Positions 1 to 8,770 of a stretch of DNA of 64,000 bases are shown here, one piece after another (within the stretch, counting starts at the first letter, position 1; each line of letters begins with the position of its first letter). The notes below the pieces were generated by a model. The model saw only the letters and a list, made by a program, of their open reading frames with translations, was not told the DNA's origin and ran no database searches. The stretch comes from Jejubacter sp036620675 (lineage in GTDB: Bacteria > Pseudomonadota > Gammaproteobacteria > Enterobacterales > Enterobacteriaceae), in assembly GCA_036620675.1 (NCBI GenBank), contig JAZHEE010000012.1; one strand, written 5' to 3'. The translations under genes were made by a program, and so were the position numbers.

Positions 1-129
1 TATTGTGTGAAGGCGCGCGGTATTCGTGACGTGACCAGCGCCACCACCACCACTTCGCTGGGCGGTCTGTTTAAATCGAGCCAGAATACGCGCCAGGAGT
101 TCCTGCGCGCCGTCCGTCACCATAGCTAA
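1..129 (+). CDS. folE: GTP cyclohydrolase I, C-terminal 42 residues (partial)
   Basis: The window opens inside this gene; frame 1 reads to a TAA at 127-129. The tail (YCVKARGIRDVTSATTTTSL onward, ending FLRAVRHHS) is the highly conserved C-terminus of FolE, which converts GTP to 7,8-dihydroneopterin triphosphate, the first step of folate synthesis. The start and most of the catalytic domain lie outside the window. yeiB follows after 18 bp on the same strand, the folE-yeiB arrangement known from E. coli, so the two are probably cotranscribed. Confidence 0.97.
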   Translation, partial: YCVKARGIRDVTSATTTTSLGGLFKSSQNTRQEFLRAVRHHS

Positions 130-147
130 TCATTCGGGCAGGAGAAA

Positions 148-1299
148 ATGGAGAGAAATGTCACGCTGGATTTTATTCGCGGCGTTGCCATTCTCGGCAT
201 CCTGCTTCTGAATATCAACGCCTTCGGTTTGCCGAGGGCGGCCTGGCTGAATCCCGCCTGGGCTGGCCATATCTCGCTTAGCGACGCCTGGACATGGGCG
301 TTGCTGGATCTTTTCGCCCAGGTCAAATTCCTGACCCTTTTCGCGCTGCTGTTCGGCGCCGGATTGCAGATGCTGCTGGCACGTGGCAAACGCTGGATCC
401 AGGCGCGCCTCAGTTTACTGGTGCTGCTGGGCTTTCTGCACGCTGCGCTGCTGTGGGACGGCGATATTCTGCTGTCTTACGGCCTGGTGGGGCTGATTTG
501 CTGGCGTATGGTGCGCGACGCTTATGGCGTTCGTCAGCTGTTCAATACCGGCGTGCTGCTTTACCTGATTGGCGTGGTGGTGTTGCTGGTGCTGGGTGGC
601 ATTCAGGGTAATGGCTTCAGCCGCAGCTGGGTACCTGATACCGCGGCGCTTCAGTACGAACGGCTGTGGAAACTGGCTCAGGGCGGCGAGGCTATCCACG
701 AGCGGCTGGGGGCGCTAAGCGACAGTCTGCTGGCGCTGGGGGTACAGTACGGCTGGCAGCTGGCAGGTATGATGCTGCTGGGTGCCGCGCTGATGCGCAG
801 CGGTTGGCTGGCCGGGCGTTTCAGTCTGGATCACTACCGGCGCAGCGGTTGGCTGCTGATAGCCCTGGGCATGGCGATTAACCTTCCCGCTATCGCTGCC
901 CAGTGGCGCCTGGGGTGGGATTATCGCTGGTGCGCTTTTATCCTTCAGGCGCCGCGTGAACTGGGGGCGCCGTTTCAGACCATTGGCTATGCCGCGCTGG
1001 CGTTCGGCTACTGGCCGCGCCTGGCCCGTTTTCGTCTGACGGTGGCGGTGGTCTGCGTAGGCCGCATGGCGCTCACCAACTATCTGCTGCAGACCCTGAT
1101 CTGCACCACGCTGTTTTATCGCTTCGGGCTGTTTATGCAGTTCAGCCGGCTACAACTGCTGGCTTTTGTGCCGGGAGTATGGGCAGTCAATCTGCTGTTC
1201 TCGCTACTGTGGCTGCGCCGCTTCCGCCAGGGGCCGGTGGAGTGGTTGTGGCGCCAGCTCACCGCCCGGGCGGCTGGCACCAACAATCAAACGGCCTAA
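148..1299 (+). CDS. yeiB: DUF418 family inner-membrane protein YeiB
   Basis: This 383-aa, very hydrophobic protein has about ten predicted membrane segments and matches YeiB in length (about 385 aa in E. coli) and in its N-terminus (RNVTLDFIRGVAILGILLLN), typical of the DUF418/acyltransferase-3-like membrane families. No enzymatic activity is established. The start is the ATG at 148, preceded by GGAG at 141-144. It follows folE by 18 bp and its stop overlaps the convergent sanA stop by 4 bp. Confidence 0.95.
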   Translation: MERNVTLDFIRGVAILGILLLNINAFGLPRAAWLNPAWAGHISLSDAWTWALLDLFAQVKFLTLFALLFGAGLQMLLARGKRWIQARLSLLVLLGFLHAALLWDGDILLSYGLVGLICWRMVRDAYGVRQLFNTGVLLYLIGVVVLLVLGGIQGNGFSRSWVPDTAALQYERLWKLAQGGEAIHERLGALSDSLLALGVQYGWQLAGMMLLGAALMRSGWLAGRFSLDHYRRSGWLLIALGMAINLPAIAAQWRLGWDYRWCAFILQAPRELGAPFQTIGYAALAFGYWPRLARFRLTVAVVCVGRMALTNYLLQTLICTTLFYRFGLFMQFSRLQLLAFVPGVWAVNLLFSLLWLRRFRQGPVEWLWRQLTARAAGTNNQTA

Positions 1300-2015
1300 C
1301 GTTTCAGTTTCTTTTCCAGTTCGACCAACTGTTCAGGGGTGACAGCCGGATAATTCTGGGCGTCGGTGGCTATCTCGTGGGTGGCCGGAATCGGCACCAG
1401 CGGCCCCAGGAAGCGCGGTTCGCGTTTAAAGATGTAGAGATCGGCCAGTGCGCTCAGGCGGGCGCCGAATTCGCGGATGCGCACCGTCAACATGTTCTTG
1501 GGGGAAGGAACCGCGTAACACTGGGCCTGAATGCCCATATGCCAGGCGATAAACAGCGCGCGTTCGCAGTGAAAACGCTGGGTGATAATGATGAAATCGT
1601 TGGTATCGAACACTTTACGGGTGCGTACGATGGAGTCCAGGGTGCGAAAACCGGCGTAGTCCAGCACGATAGCTGAAGGATCGACGCCAGCGGCGATCAG
1701 ATCGCGCCGCATGGTGCGCGGTTCGTTATAGCTTTGTTGGGCGTTGTCGCCACTCAGCAGCAGATAATCGACCTTACCGCTGTTCCAGGCATTAATTGCC
1801 CCCTGAATGCGGTAGCGGTAATACTGATTAATCACCCCGGTGCGGTAATACTTGGCGGTGCCCAACACTACGCCGACCTGGCGGCGGGGCAGATCCTGGA
1901 TTTCGTCATAAACCCAGGGGGCGGTTTTCCAGCTCATCCAGCGGTCCAGCGCGAAAACGGACAACAGCAGTAAGCCGATAATGACCAGCAGGCTGTATAA
2001 CAGGCGCTTCAACAT
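1296..2015 (-). CDS. sanA: SanA envelope permeability protein
   Basis: 239 aa, the same length as E. coli SanA, with an N-terminal membrane anchor (residues about 4-23) and a DUF218 domain holding VGVVLGTAKYYRTG and LLLSGDNAQQSYNEP. In E. coli, multicopy sanA restores the vancomycin barrier of permeability mutants at high temperature, so the protein acts in envelope integrity; its chemistry is unknown. Its stop overlaps that of convergent yeiB. The position between yeiB and cdd is ancestral for enterics, although yeiS, present in E. coli, is missing here. Confidence 0.95.
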   Translation of the reverse strand: MLKRLLYSLLVIIGLLLLSVFALDRWMSWKTAPWVYDEIQDLPRRQVGVVLGTAKYYRTGVINQYYRYRIQGAINAWNSGKVDYLLLSGDNAQQSYNEPRTMRRDLIAAGVDPSAIVLDYAGFRTLDSIVRTRKVFDTNDFIIITQRFHCERALFIAWHMGIQAQCYAVPSPKNMLTVRIREFGARLSALADLYIFKREPRFLGPLVPIPATHEIATDAQNYPAVTPEQLVELEKKLKR

Positions 2016-2126
2016 GGACTTGCGGGCTCGGTATCGGGAATCAAAAGGTTATCCAAGGCTACTGTATCCGTGGAAGCGGCGCAACACGGGCGAATCCGGT
2101 TGCGCTAATTTTCAGCCAGTTATCGC

Positions 2127-3011
2127 TCAGACCAGCAAAGCACGATCGAGGCTGCGGCACTCCATGGTGCGCAGCAGCGCAACGGTGGTTTCCCATTGGG
2201 TCAGGGTGCCGTCCGGTCGTTCAGCCAGTATGGCGCGCAGCAAATCCTGTGGCTGATAGCCGCACAGGTACATCAGATTTAACGCGGCCTGAAGCGGCGG
2301 CAGCGAAGGATTATAGGCGGCGTTTTCCGCATAGCTGCCGGTAAACAGCGTGCCGTCTCGCATCTCCAGCGCCACGCCGGAGGGTGACTGGCTGTATGGA
2401 GCATGGCTGCGGTTAGCGGCGGCGATAGCGGCCCGGCTCAGGGCATCGCCTTCCAGCGGATAGCCGTGATCTTCTTCGTCCATCATCAAGGTGGCAATAT
2501 TCAGATCCCGGGGCCCGAAGGCGTCTGGCAGGTAGTCGCCCAGGGTGGCAAACGGGCGACCCGGTAGGTGAATATGCAGATCGGTGCCGCTGTTCAGCTC
2601 ATTCATAAACTGACGGCAGTGGCCGCAGGGGGTGTAGTTGACGGTGATGGCCATCAGGCGACGCTCGCCGCGCATCCAGGCGTGGGCGATGGAGCTCTGC
2701 TCGGCATGCAGGGTCTGCTGCATGGTGGTGCCGGGAAACTCCATATTAGCGCCAAGATAAAGATTGCCGCTTTCGCCCCGGGCTACGGCGCCGACGTTAA
2801 AGCGTGAAATCGCGGTACGGGCGCAGGCGGCGGCCAGCGGTAGCAGCGCAAAGGCCAGCGCGTCATCGTCCAGTCCGCTGTGGCGCTTCAGGGTTTCGAC
2901 CTCCGCTGCGCTGAACATAGCGGGGAAGTGGTCATCGGCGACGAGCGGTGCCAGCGCGGCGTGCAGTTGCGTTGGAGTCTGGTCGAGGGCGACCTGGAAA
3001 CGTGAATGCAT
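2127..3011 (-). CDS. cdd: Cytidine deaminase
   Basis: 294 aa, the usual length of the dimeric enteric enzyme made of an active and a degenerate deaminase domain. It hydrolyses cytidine and deoxycytidine to uridine and deoxyuridine in pyrimidine salvage. All zinc-site residues are in place: H102 and the proton-shuttling E104 in LHAEQSS, and C129 and C132 in PCGHC. The upstream gap contains a CRP-like site (see 3071-3086), which fits the known CRP/CytR control of cdd in E. coli. Confidence 0.98.
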   Translation of the reverse strand: MHSRFQVALDQTPTQLHAALAPLVADDHFPAMFSAAEVETLKRHSGLDDDALAFALLPLAAACARTAISRFNVGAVARGESGNLYLGANMEFPGTTMQQTLHAEQSSIAHAWMRGERRLMAITVNYTPCGHCRQFMNELNSGTDLHIHLPGRPFATLGDYLPDAFGPRDLNIATLMMDEEDHGYPLEGDALSRAAIAAANRSHAPYSQSPSGVALEMRDGTLFTGSYAENAAYNPSLPPLQAALNLMYLCGYQPQDLLRAILAERPDGTLTQWETTVALLRTMECRSLDRALLV

Positions 3012-3070
3012 GAAAGGATTCCGAATCAGCTTAATGGAACCGTAGTGTACGGCGCTGTTGGAAAGCTATA

Positions 3071-3086
3071 TGTGATCATAATCTAA
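3071..3086 (-). promoter_or_regulatory. Candidate CRP site in the cdd promoter
   Basis: Read toward cdd the site is TTAGA-N6-TCACA, the CRP consensus (TGTGA-N6-TCACA) with one strong half-site and two mismatches in the other. It lies about 60-75 bp upstream of the cdd start in AT-rich DNA. The E. coli cdd promoter is CRP/CytR-regulated, so the location is expected. No exact TSS or CytR operator can be assigned. Confidence 0.5.
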
Positions 3087-3146
3087 TTATTAATGTAACA
3101 AATGAAAATTAACTTCAACTCAGAGTAAAGCAGCGCACAGTTTAGC

Positions 3147-3842
3147 CTAGCCCATTAGCGCCATGATTATCGGGAACATAAAAGGGGCCAGCAGCGAGGT
3201 GAAGATACCGCAGATAACCAGCGCCAGGGAGCCAAAAGCGCCTTCCTGATAATCGAGTTCTGCGCAGCGGGCGGTGCCCAGCGCATGCGAGGCGGTACCC
3301 ATCGCCAGACCGCGCGAAGCTTTGGTACTGATGCGCATACTGTTAAGCAGGGTATGACCAAATACCGCTCCCAGAATGCCGACGAAAATTACGCACACTG
3401 CGCTAATTGCCGGAATGCCGCCAATACTGCCGCCGACTGCCATGGCGATAGGTGTGGTGACTGACTTCGGCAGTATCGACGCCGCTATCTGCGGAGTAGC
3501 GCCCATTAGCAGGGCCACGGCGGTGCCGGTAAACATCGCCACCAGGCTACCGATAAAGCAGATGCTGATAATCGACTTCCATCGGGCGCGAATCTGGTGC
3601 AATTGCTCATAGAGCGGGAAGGCCAGCGCGACTACCGCCGGTTGCAGCAGATCGTTTAGCACTTTGCTGCCCCGGAAGTAGTGGGCGTAAGGCGTGCCGC
3701 TCAGCAACAGTAGTGGAATAATGACCACCATTGAAACCAGTAACGGATTGAGCAGCGGCGTTTTCAGCCAGCTCCCCAGTCTGCGTGCCGTGAAGAAGAC
3801 CACCAGCGTCATGGGAAGCGACCACCAGATATCGTGGATCAT
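3147..3842 (-). CDS. yohK: LrgB family inner-membrane protein YohK
   Basis: 231 aa with about six to seven membrane segments; it matches YohK, the enteric LrgB/CidB-type partner of YohJ. LrgAB-type pairs have been linked to murein hydrolase control and, in some bacteria, to export of small organic acids; the E. coli pair is implicated in 3-hydroxypropionate tolerance. Conserved blocks include LPKSVTTPIAMAVGGSIGGI and the GTASHALGTARC segment. Its start overlaps the yohJ stop by 4 bp, indicating translational coupling. Confidence 0.95.
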   Translation of the reverse strand: MIHDIWWSLPMTLVVFFTARRLGSWLKTPLLNPLLVSMVVIIPLLLLSGTPYAHYFRGSKVLNDLLQPAVVALAFPLYEQLHQIRARWKSIISICFIGSLVAMFTGTAVALLMGATPQIAASILPKSVTTPIAMAVGGSIGGIPAISAVCVIFVGILGAVFGHTLLNSMRISTKASRGLAMGTASHALGTARCAELDYQEGAFGSLALVICGIFTSLLAPFMFPIIMALMG

Positions 3843-4240
3843 TTTTTATTTGCCTCTTTTTGTCCGATAACTTTGCGCTCGCCGTGAATCAGATGGGAGC
3901 TCCAGCTCACCACCACCAGCACCAGCAGAGTGCTGACCACGCAGGAGACCACGATAGGTCCGAACTGGGCGCGTAGCAGATCGAAATACTGCATTACCCC
4001 AACGCCGATAGGCACAAACAGCAGCGCCATATAGCGAATCAGCAGATGGCAGCCCGGTTTAACCCACTGGGCCGGCAGAATTTGCAGTGACAGCAGCAGA
4101 AACAGAATCAGCATACCGATAATGCTACCGGGAATAGTGACAGGCAGCAGGGCGGCGATGGCGATACCGGCATATAAGCAGGCGTAAATCAGCAGAAAGG
4201 CCCGCAGGTAGTGCCAGACGATCTTTAAAGTCTTATGCAT
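3839..4240 (-). CDS. yohJ: LrgA/CidA family inner-membrane protein YohJ
   Basis: The ATG at 4240 gives 133 aa, matching E. coli YohJ (132 aa) from its first residues; an in-frame upstream ATG at 4276 would add 12 unconserved residues. AAGGG lies about 9 nt upstream. There are four hydrophobic segments, including LPVTIPGSIIGMLILF and YMALLFVPIGVGVM, typical of LrgA (UPF0299). It is the first gene of a yohJK operon. It probably acts with YohK in the inner membrane; the substrate is not known. Confidence 0.95.
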   Translation of the reverse strand: MHKTLKIVWHYLRAFLLIYACLYAGIAIAALLPVTIPGSIIGMLILFLLLSLQILPAQWVKPGCHLLIRYMALLFVPIGVGVMQYFDLLRAQFGPIVVSCVVSTLLVLVVVSWSSHLIHGERKVIGQKEANKK

Positions 4241-4314
4241 GGCGTTAACCCTTAGTGAAACGCATTCATCATACAATTAAATCCAATTCTGTGATACAGG
4301 TAGCAACATGAATT

Positions 4315-4337
4315 CCAGGAATACCTTTTATTCCTGG
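4315..4337. other. Perfect hairpin between yohJ and dusC
   Basis: A 9-bp perfect inverted repeat (CCAGGAATA / TATTCCTGG) with a 5-nt loop lies in the shared upstream region of divergent yohJ and dusC. There is no T-tract, so it is more likely an operator or a 5'-leader structure than a terminator. Its function is unknown. Confidence 0.5.
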
Positions 4338-4441
4338 CCTGCCTGACGGCGAAACGCAAGGTTACGCTCTGCGGCCAGAGAGACTTTATTCGCCATGACA
4401 GAAACGCTAGCATAGCGCCTCTTTATTCAACGGGCGGATTT

Positions 4442-5401
4442 ATGCGGGTATTACTGGCGCCGATGGAAGGAGTGCTTGATGCGCTGGTGCGCGAGCTCCT
4501 CAGCGAAGTGAACGACTACGATTTGTGCATCACCGAATTTTTGCGGGTGGTGGATAAGCTGCTGCCGGTAAAGTCTTTTCTGCGTATCTGCCCGGAGCTG
4601 GAACACCAGAGCCGTACCCCCAGCGGTACCCCGGTGCGTATTCAGCTACTGGGACAGTATCCCCAGTGGCTGGCGGAAAACGCCGCCCGGGCCGTGGAGC
4701 TGGGCTCCTGGGGCGTGGATCTTAACTGCGGTTGCCCGTCGAAGGTGGTGAACGGCAGCGGAGGCGGCGCCACGCTGCTGCGCGATCCGGAACTAATTTA
4801 CCAGGGGGCGAAGGCGATGCGCGAAGCCGTGCCAGCCCATCTGCCGGTAACTGTTAAGGTGCGGCTGGGCTGGGGCAGTAGCGAGCAGCGATTCGAAATC
4901 GCCGACGCCGTACAGCAGGCTGGTGCCAGTGAGCTGGTAGTACACGGACGTACTAAAGAAGACGGCTATCGGGCGGAACGTATCGACTGGCCGGCCATTG
5001 GCGAAATCCGCCGCCGTCTGTCGATTCCGGTTATCGCCAATGGCGAGATCTGGGACTGGAAAAGCGCACAGGCTTGCATGAAAGCGACCGGCTGCGATGC
5101 GGTGATGATCGGTCGCGGTGCCCTTAACGTGCCCAACCTGAGCCGGGTGGTGAAAGAGAACGCGGCGCCAATGCCATGGCCGGAGGTGGTTCAACTGCTG
5201 CGTAAGTACACCCGGCTGGAAAAACAGGGCGATACCGGCCTGTACCATCTGGCGCGCATTAAGCAGTGGCTGGGCTATTTGCGCAAGGCTTACCCCGAAG
5301 CGGGAGAATTGTTCAGCGCGGTGCGCCCTTGTCAGACCTCCCGGGCGGTATCCGAGGTTATTAACGGCTGGCAGCTTCCGCAGCAAGTCGGGATTGAATA
5401 A
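4442..5401 (+). CDS. dusC: tRNA-dihydrouridine(16) synthase DusC
   Basis: 319 aa (E. coli 315). This FMN-dependent TIM-barrel enzyme reduces U16 in the tRNA D-loop. The start MRVLLAPMEGVLD carries the conserved flavin-binding MEG motif. The proton-donating cysteine is C98 in LNCGCPSKVV, and the phosphate-binding region VIANGEIWDW and IGRGAL are intact. The C-terminal helical tRNA-binding domain is complete. The 3' end overlaps the convergent LysR gene by 41 bp. Confidence 0.97.
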   Translation: MRVLLAPMEGVLDALVRELLSEVNDYDLCITEFLRVVDKLLPVKSFLRICPELEHQSRTPSGTPVRIQLLGQYPQWLAENAARAVELGSWGVDLNCGCPSKVVNGSGGGATLLRDPELIYQGAKAMREAVPAHLPVTVKVRLGWGSSEQRFEIADAVQQAGASELVVHGRTKEDGYRAERIDWPAIGEIRRRLSIPVIANGEIWDWKSAQACMKATGCDAVMIGRGALNVPNLSRVVKENAAPMPWPEVVQLLRKYTRLEKQGDTGLYHLARIKQWLGYLRKAYPEAGELFSAVRPCQTSRAVSEVINGWQLPQQVGIE

Positions 5402-6293
5402 ACCCTCTAAGCCACATTAGTGCCGGATCGCTGCTGTGACGCTGATGCCATAGCAGCGACAGTTCGAACGGCGCGATCGCCAGCGGCGGCGGGCTACAGC
5501 GCAGCCCGGCGCTGCGCTGCCACGTTTCGGCCAGGCCGGCGGGCACCGTCGCCAGGGCGGGCAGGGTTGCCAGCACTCCCGGCATGGCGGCGAAATGCGG
5601 CGTGGTATAGCAGATATGCCGTTGCAGGTTCTGCTTACCGAGCAGGGTATCGATCTGGCTGCTGGCGGCTTCACGGTAGCTCACCAGCAGATGCGGATGT
5701 TCGACGTACTGCGCCAGGGTTAGCGGCGTATCCAGCGTGAGCTGCTGTGGATGCCATAAGGTGGTAAAGTCCATGGCGGTCAGCACCTCGCGTTCCAGCC
5801 AGCGCGGGCCGCCAGCGGCCACGCTAATCGCCATATCCAGCTCCCCCGTTTCCAGCCGTTGCGGATCGCTGAAGGGGGTGCCTGTCACCACATTCAGGCG
5901 AATTCCCGGCGCCGTTTCGAAAAGCAGCGGCAGGATCTGCGGCATCAGCCACATTTCCACCCAGTCCGTCATACCGAGAGTAATGGTCGCGCTGGCCCGG
6001 GCCGGATCGAACTCCGGGCGCTGGAACAGCGCCGATTGTAGCTGTTCCAGCAGCGGCATCAGTTCGTCGTGCAGCTCAATAGCGCGGGCGGTCGGCAGCA
6101 TCCGGTGGCCGCTGCGGATAAACAGCGGGTCGGCGAACATTTCCCGCAAACGTGCCAGAGAGCCGCTGACCGCAGGCTGGCCCAGGTGCAGCTTTTCTGC
6201 CGCCAGTGACACACTCTGTTCGCGGAACAGCACCGCAAAGGCGATCAGAAGATTGAGATCGATTCTTCGGAAATCATTTTCTTTGATAGTCAT
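5361..6293 (-). CDS. LysR-type transcriptional regulator
   Basis: From the ATG at 6293 (GGAG 6 nt upstream) the protein is 310 aa; the longer reading from 6335 lacks an RBS. It has an N-terminal winged HTH (IDLNLLIAFAVLFREQSVSLAAEKLHL) and an LTTR effector-binding domain. It is divergently transcribed from the MBL-fold gene with only 78 bp between starts, the usual arrangement of an LTTR and its target, so it probably controls that gene. The inducer is unknown and I cannot name the family member. This pair is absent between dusC and yohD in E. coli. Confidence 0.9.
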   Translation of the reverse strand: MTIKENDFRRIDLNLLIAFAVLFREQSVSLAAEKLHLGQPAVSGSLARLREMFADPLFIRSGHRMLPTARAIELHDELMPLLEQLQSALFQRPEFDPARASATITLGMTDWVEMWLMPQILPLLFETAPGIRLNVVTGTPFSDPQRLETGELDMAISVAAGGPRWLEREVLTAMDFTTLWHPQQLTLDTPLTLAQYVEHPHLLVSYREAASSQIDTLLGKQNLQRHICYTTPHFAAMPGVLATLPALATVPAGLAETWQRSAGLRCSPPPLAIAPFELSLLWHQRHSSDPALMWLRGFIQSRLAAEAASR

Positions 6294-6371
6294 TATTTCT
6301 CCAATCAATTGGAGTGATGATATCGGTTCATCCATACTTCAGCAAGATTTGTTCACAAGCTGGAGAATAAG

Positions 6372-7268
6372 ATGAAAACGCTGGTTGTGCTGATGTTACT
6401 GACAGTCTCCGCCGTCGCTCAGGCGGCAGAGACTGCCCGCTCCCTTGAGCTGGGGGACTGGCGGGTGACTGCGGTCTCTGATGGCAGCGCTCAGGTGCCG
6501 CTGGAAAAATTGATGAAGAATATCAGCCCCGCCAGCCTGCGACAGCGCCTGGCGGCGGCGGGGGAGGCTTCTCCCACCCCGACCGCGATTAACGCTTTTG
6601 TGATCGATACCGGAAAGCAGCGCATCCTGGTGGATACCGGAGCCGGGCCGCTGATGGGGCCGGACAGCGGCCGACTGGCGGATAATCTGCGGGCCGCTGG
6701 CATCGCGCCGCAGAGCATTAATACCATTTTGCTGACTCACATTCACGCCGACCATTCAGGCGGCCTGCAGCGCGACGGACAGTTGCAGTTCCCGAACGCC
6801 ACGGTATGGGTTGATAAAAAAGATGTCGATTTCTGGCTGGATCCGACTCACGGCGACCTGGTGACTGAGGCGGAGCGCCATACCTTTGAGGAGTCACGCC
6901 TTTCACTTGCGCCGGTACAGGCGGCCGGAAAATTGCGTACCTTTACGGCACCAGCGCGGCTCGTTGACGGTATCGAGGCCGTGGCGGCGCCAGGACATAC
7001 GCCTGGCAGCGTGATGTACCGGGTGACCCGTGGCGGCAAAACGCTGGTGCTGTGGGGGGATATTATCCACGCCGCCGCCGTACAGTTCGCGCTGCCGGAT
7101 GCCGCGATTCGCTTTGATGTGGATAGCCGCCAGGCGGTGAAGACCCGCAAGCGGATACTGGAACAGGTTGCCGATGAAGGAGACCTGGTGGCCGCGCCCC
7201 ATATCGCTTTTCCGGGGTTAGGCCACGTGGTGCATCAGGGCAGCGCCTTTCAGTGGCAGCCGCTTTAA
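6372..7268 (+). CDS. Secreted metallo-beta-lactamase-fold hydrolase
   Basis: 298 aa with a Sec signal peptide (MKTLVVLMLLTVSAVAQAAE), so the enzyme is periplasmic. The dinuclear metal motif is H123-I-H125-A-D127-H128 in LLTHIHADHSGG, followed by a third His in APGHTPGS, a bridging Asp in WGDIIH and a late His near PHIAFPGLGH. The layout resembles the AHL-lactonase/glyoxalase-II-like branch rather than class B beta-lactamases. The substrate is unknown; a lactone or thioester is possible. The ATG is preceded by TGGAGAATAAG, a good RBS. Its stop overlaps the convergent methyltransferase stop by 4 bp. It is probably regulated by the divergent LysR gene. Confidence 0.88.
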   Translation: MKTLVVLMLLTVSAVAQAAETARSLELGDWRVTAVSDGSAQVPLEKLMKNISPASLRQRLAAAGEASPTPTAINAFVIDTGKQRILVDTGAGPLMGPDSGRLADNLRAAGIAPQSINTILLTHIHADHSGGLQRDGQLQFPNATVWVDKKDVDFWLDPTHGDLVTEAERHTFEESRLSLAPVQAAGKLRTFTAPARLVDGIEAVAAPGHTPGSVMYRVTRGGKTLVLWGDIIHAAAVQFALPDAAIRFDVDSRQAVKTRKRILEQVADEGDLVAAPHIAFPGLGHVVHQGSAFQWQPL

Positions 7269-8002
7269 TTGTGAGGACGGCGAGCCGCCAGCAGGAAAAA
7301 CATCGGGCGATCGGCTTCTTCGGCAAGCTGGGGCGCGGCGGTGATTTGCTCAGCCGTTGGGCCCCATTCATCAAGATGAATCAGCTCAAGGCCGCTTGCC
7401 AGTACCAGGTTTATCCAGGTGGCGAGTTTACGATGCTGCTTTCTGACATCAGCATTAAACCAGTGGTTGACCCGTTCGCCTTCCTGCTGGTAATGGTTAA
7501 CCGGCCAGCTGCGGCGCCCTTCGGTATCGCTGCACCAGCCCGGCGCCAGCGGTGCGGTGTAGATCGGATGTTCGGCAGAAAAGATCAGCATACCGCCGGG
7601 GACCAGCGCCTGATAAACGGTGGCGAACAGCGCCGGAATGTTCCGCAGATAGTGCAGGGTCAGGGAACTCCAGACCAGATCCAGCGAAAGTTCCGGGAGC
7701 GTCAGCGTTTCGAGATCGGCATGCTGCCATGCGATATTCTTTTCCGGCGTCATAGCTGCGGCCCGTTCCAGCATTTTATGCGAGACATCGAAACCGGTGA
7801 CCCTAACGGCGCCGGCATCCCGGGCGTAGCGGCAGAACCAGCCGTAGCCGCAGCCAAGGTCGGCAACGCGCTTTCCGGTTAACTCCGGCAGCAGGGCGCG
7901 CAGAGCAGGCCACTCCGGAGCGCCTTCCAGACCGCGGGTGGAGCGGTCAAGGGTGGCATAACCCGCAAAAAATTGCGGATCGTCATAGATATTCTGGGTC
8001 AT
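7265..8002 (-). CDS. Class I SAM-dependent methyltransferase
   Basis: 245 aa with a Rossmann methyltransferase fold: motif I VADLGCGYGWFCRYA, an acidic motif II GFDVSHKML, HADLETL, and a post-motif LVWSSLTLHYLRN region. This is the Methyltransf_11/UbiE-like small-molecule type. Nothing in the sequence identifies the acceptor. It lies between the MBL gene (converging, 4-bp overlap) and yohD (21 bp upstream, same strand), so it may be cotranscribed with yohD. Confidence 0.88.
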   Translation of the reverse strand: MTQNIYDDPQFFAGYATLDRSTRGLEGAPEWPALRALLPELTGKRVADLGCGYGWFCRYARDAGAVRVTGFDVSHKMLERAAAMTPEKNIAWQHADLETLTLPELSLDLVWSSLTLHYLRNIPALFATVYQALVPGGMLIFSAEHPIYTAPLAPGWCSDTEGRRSWPVNHYQQEGERVNHWFNADVRKQHRKLATWINLVLASGLELIHLDEWGPTAEQITAAPQLAEEADRPMFFLLAARRPHN

Positions 8003-8023
8003 AAAAACTCCATGGATGGGGCG

Positions 8024-8608
8024 TTAACCCGCGTTGTTATCCTCACTTCGGCGGGCATTGCGCCGCTTCAGCCAAAGACGCGCCAGCCACACCAGGGCTA
8101 TCACCAGCGCCAGCCAGATCAGATGCTTGATATGCTGGTCGAACTGGTGCAGCCACGGGGCTATCATCTCGCCGCCCAGATATCCCAACGCGCTGAACAG
8201 GCTGGCCCAGACAATCGCTCCCAGGATATTGAGCGGCAGAAAAATGCGCGGCGGCAGGTGACTGGCGCCAATCAGGATTGGGCCGATAATCCGGAATCCG
8301 TACATAAAGCGGGTACCGATGACGAACAGCCAGGGGCGATGATTAATCAGGTTACGCGCCCGGGCAATCTGTTTTTTATGGCGTGGAAAGCGCTTTAGCA
8401 GGCCGTTGCCGAAGCGGCGCCCCACCAGGTAGAGAAGCTGATCGCCGATCATCCCGCCGAGCGCGACAGCGGCCACCACCAGCGGAAACTTCAGCAGTCC
8501 CTGATGTGCGGCCACACCGCCGAGCAGAGTGACGGTTTCGCCTTCCGCCAGGCTGCCAACAACCAGCGCAACATAGCCGTAGTGGCTGATTAAGCTATTA
8601 ATATCCAT
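8024..8608 (-). CDS. yohD: DedA family inner-membrane protein YohD
   Basis: The ATG at 8608 gives 194 aa beginning MDINSLISHYGYVALVVGSL, collinear with E. coli YohD (192 aa); the longer ORF upstream reaches into yohC and is not conserved. DedA signatures are present: the GSLAEGETVTLLGG region near the N-terminus and FVIGTRFMYGFRIIGPILIG. DedA proteins are undecaprenyl-phosphate or phospholipid translocases of the inner membrane; the role of this paralogue is not known. It is divergent from yohC. Confidence 0.94.
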   Translation of the reverse strand: MDINSLISHYGYVALVVGSLAEGETVTLLGGVAAHQGLLKFPLVVAAVALGGMIGDQLLYLVGRRFGNGLLKRFPRHKKQIARARNLINHRPWLFVIGTRFMYGFRIIGPILIGASHLPPRIFLPLNILGAIVWASLFSALGYLGGEMIAPWLHQFDQHIKHLIWLALVIALVWLARLWLKRRNARRSEDNNAG

Positions 8609-8770
8609 TGGCTGATAAAACCTTACTCTGTCGCGTGTTTTACCTTTAAGCATACACCCACAGGGCGTCTGTAGCTTCAACGGACGCCCTCTGCGACGCT
8701 GGCTGCTCATAAAATCATCTATACTTAACCAGACGCGGTAGCGCGGCATCATGAGATGAGGGAGGTTGTT

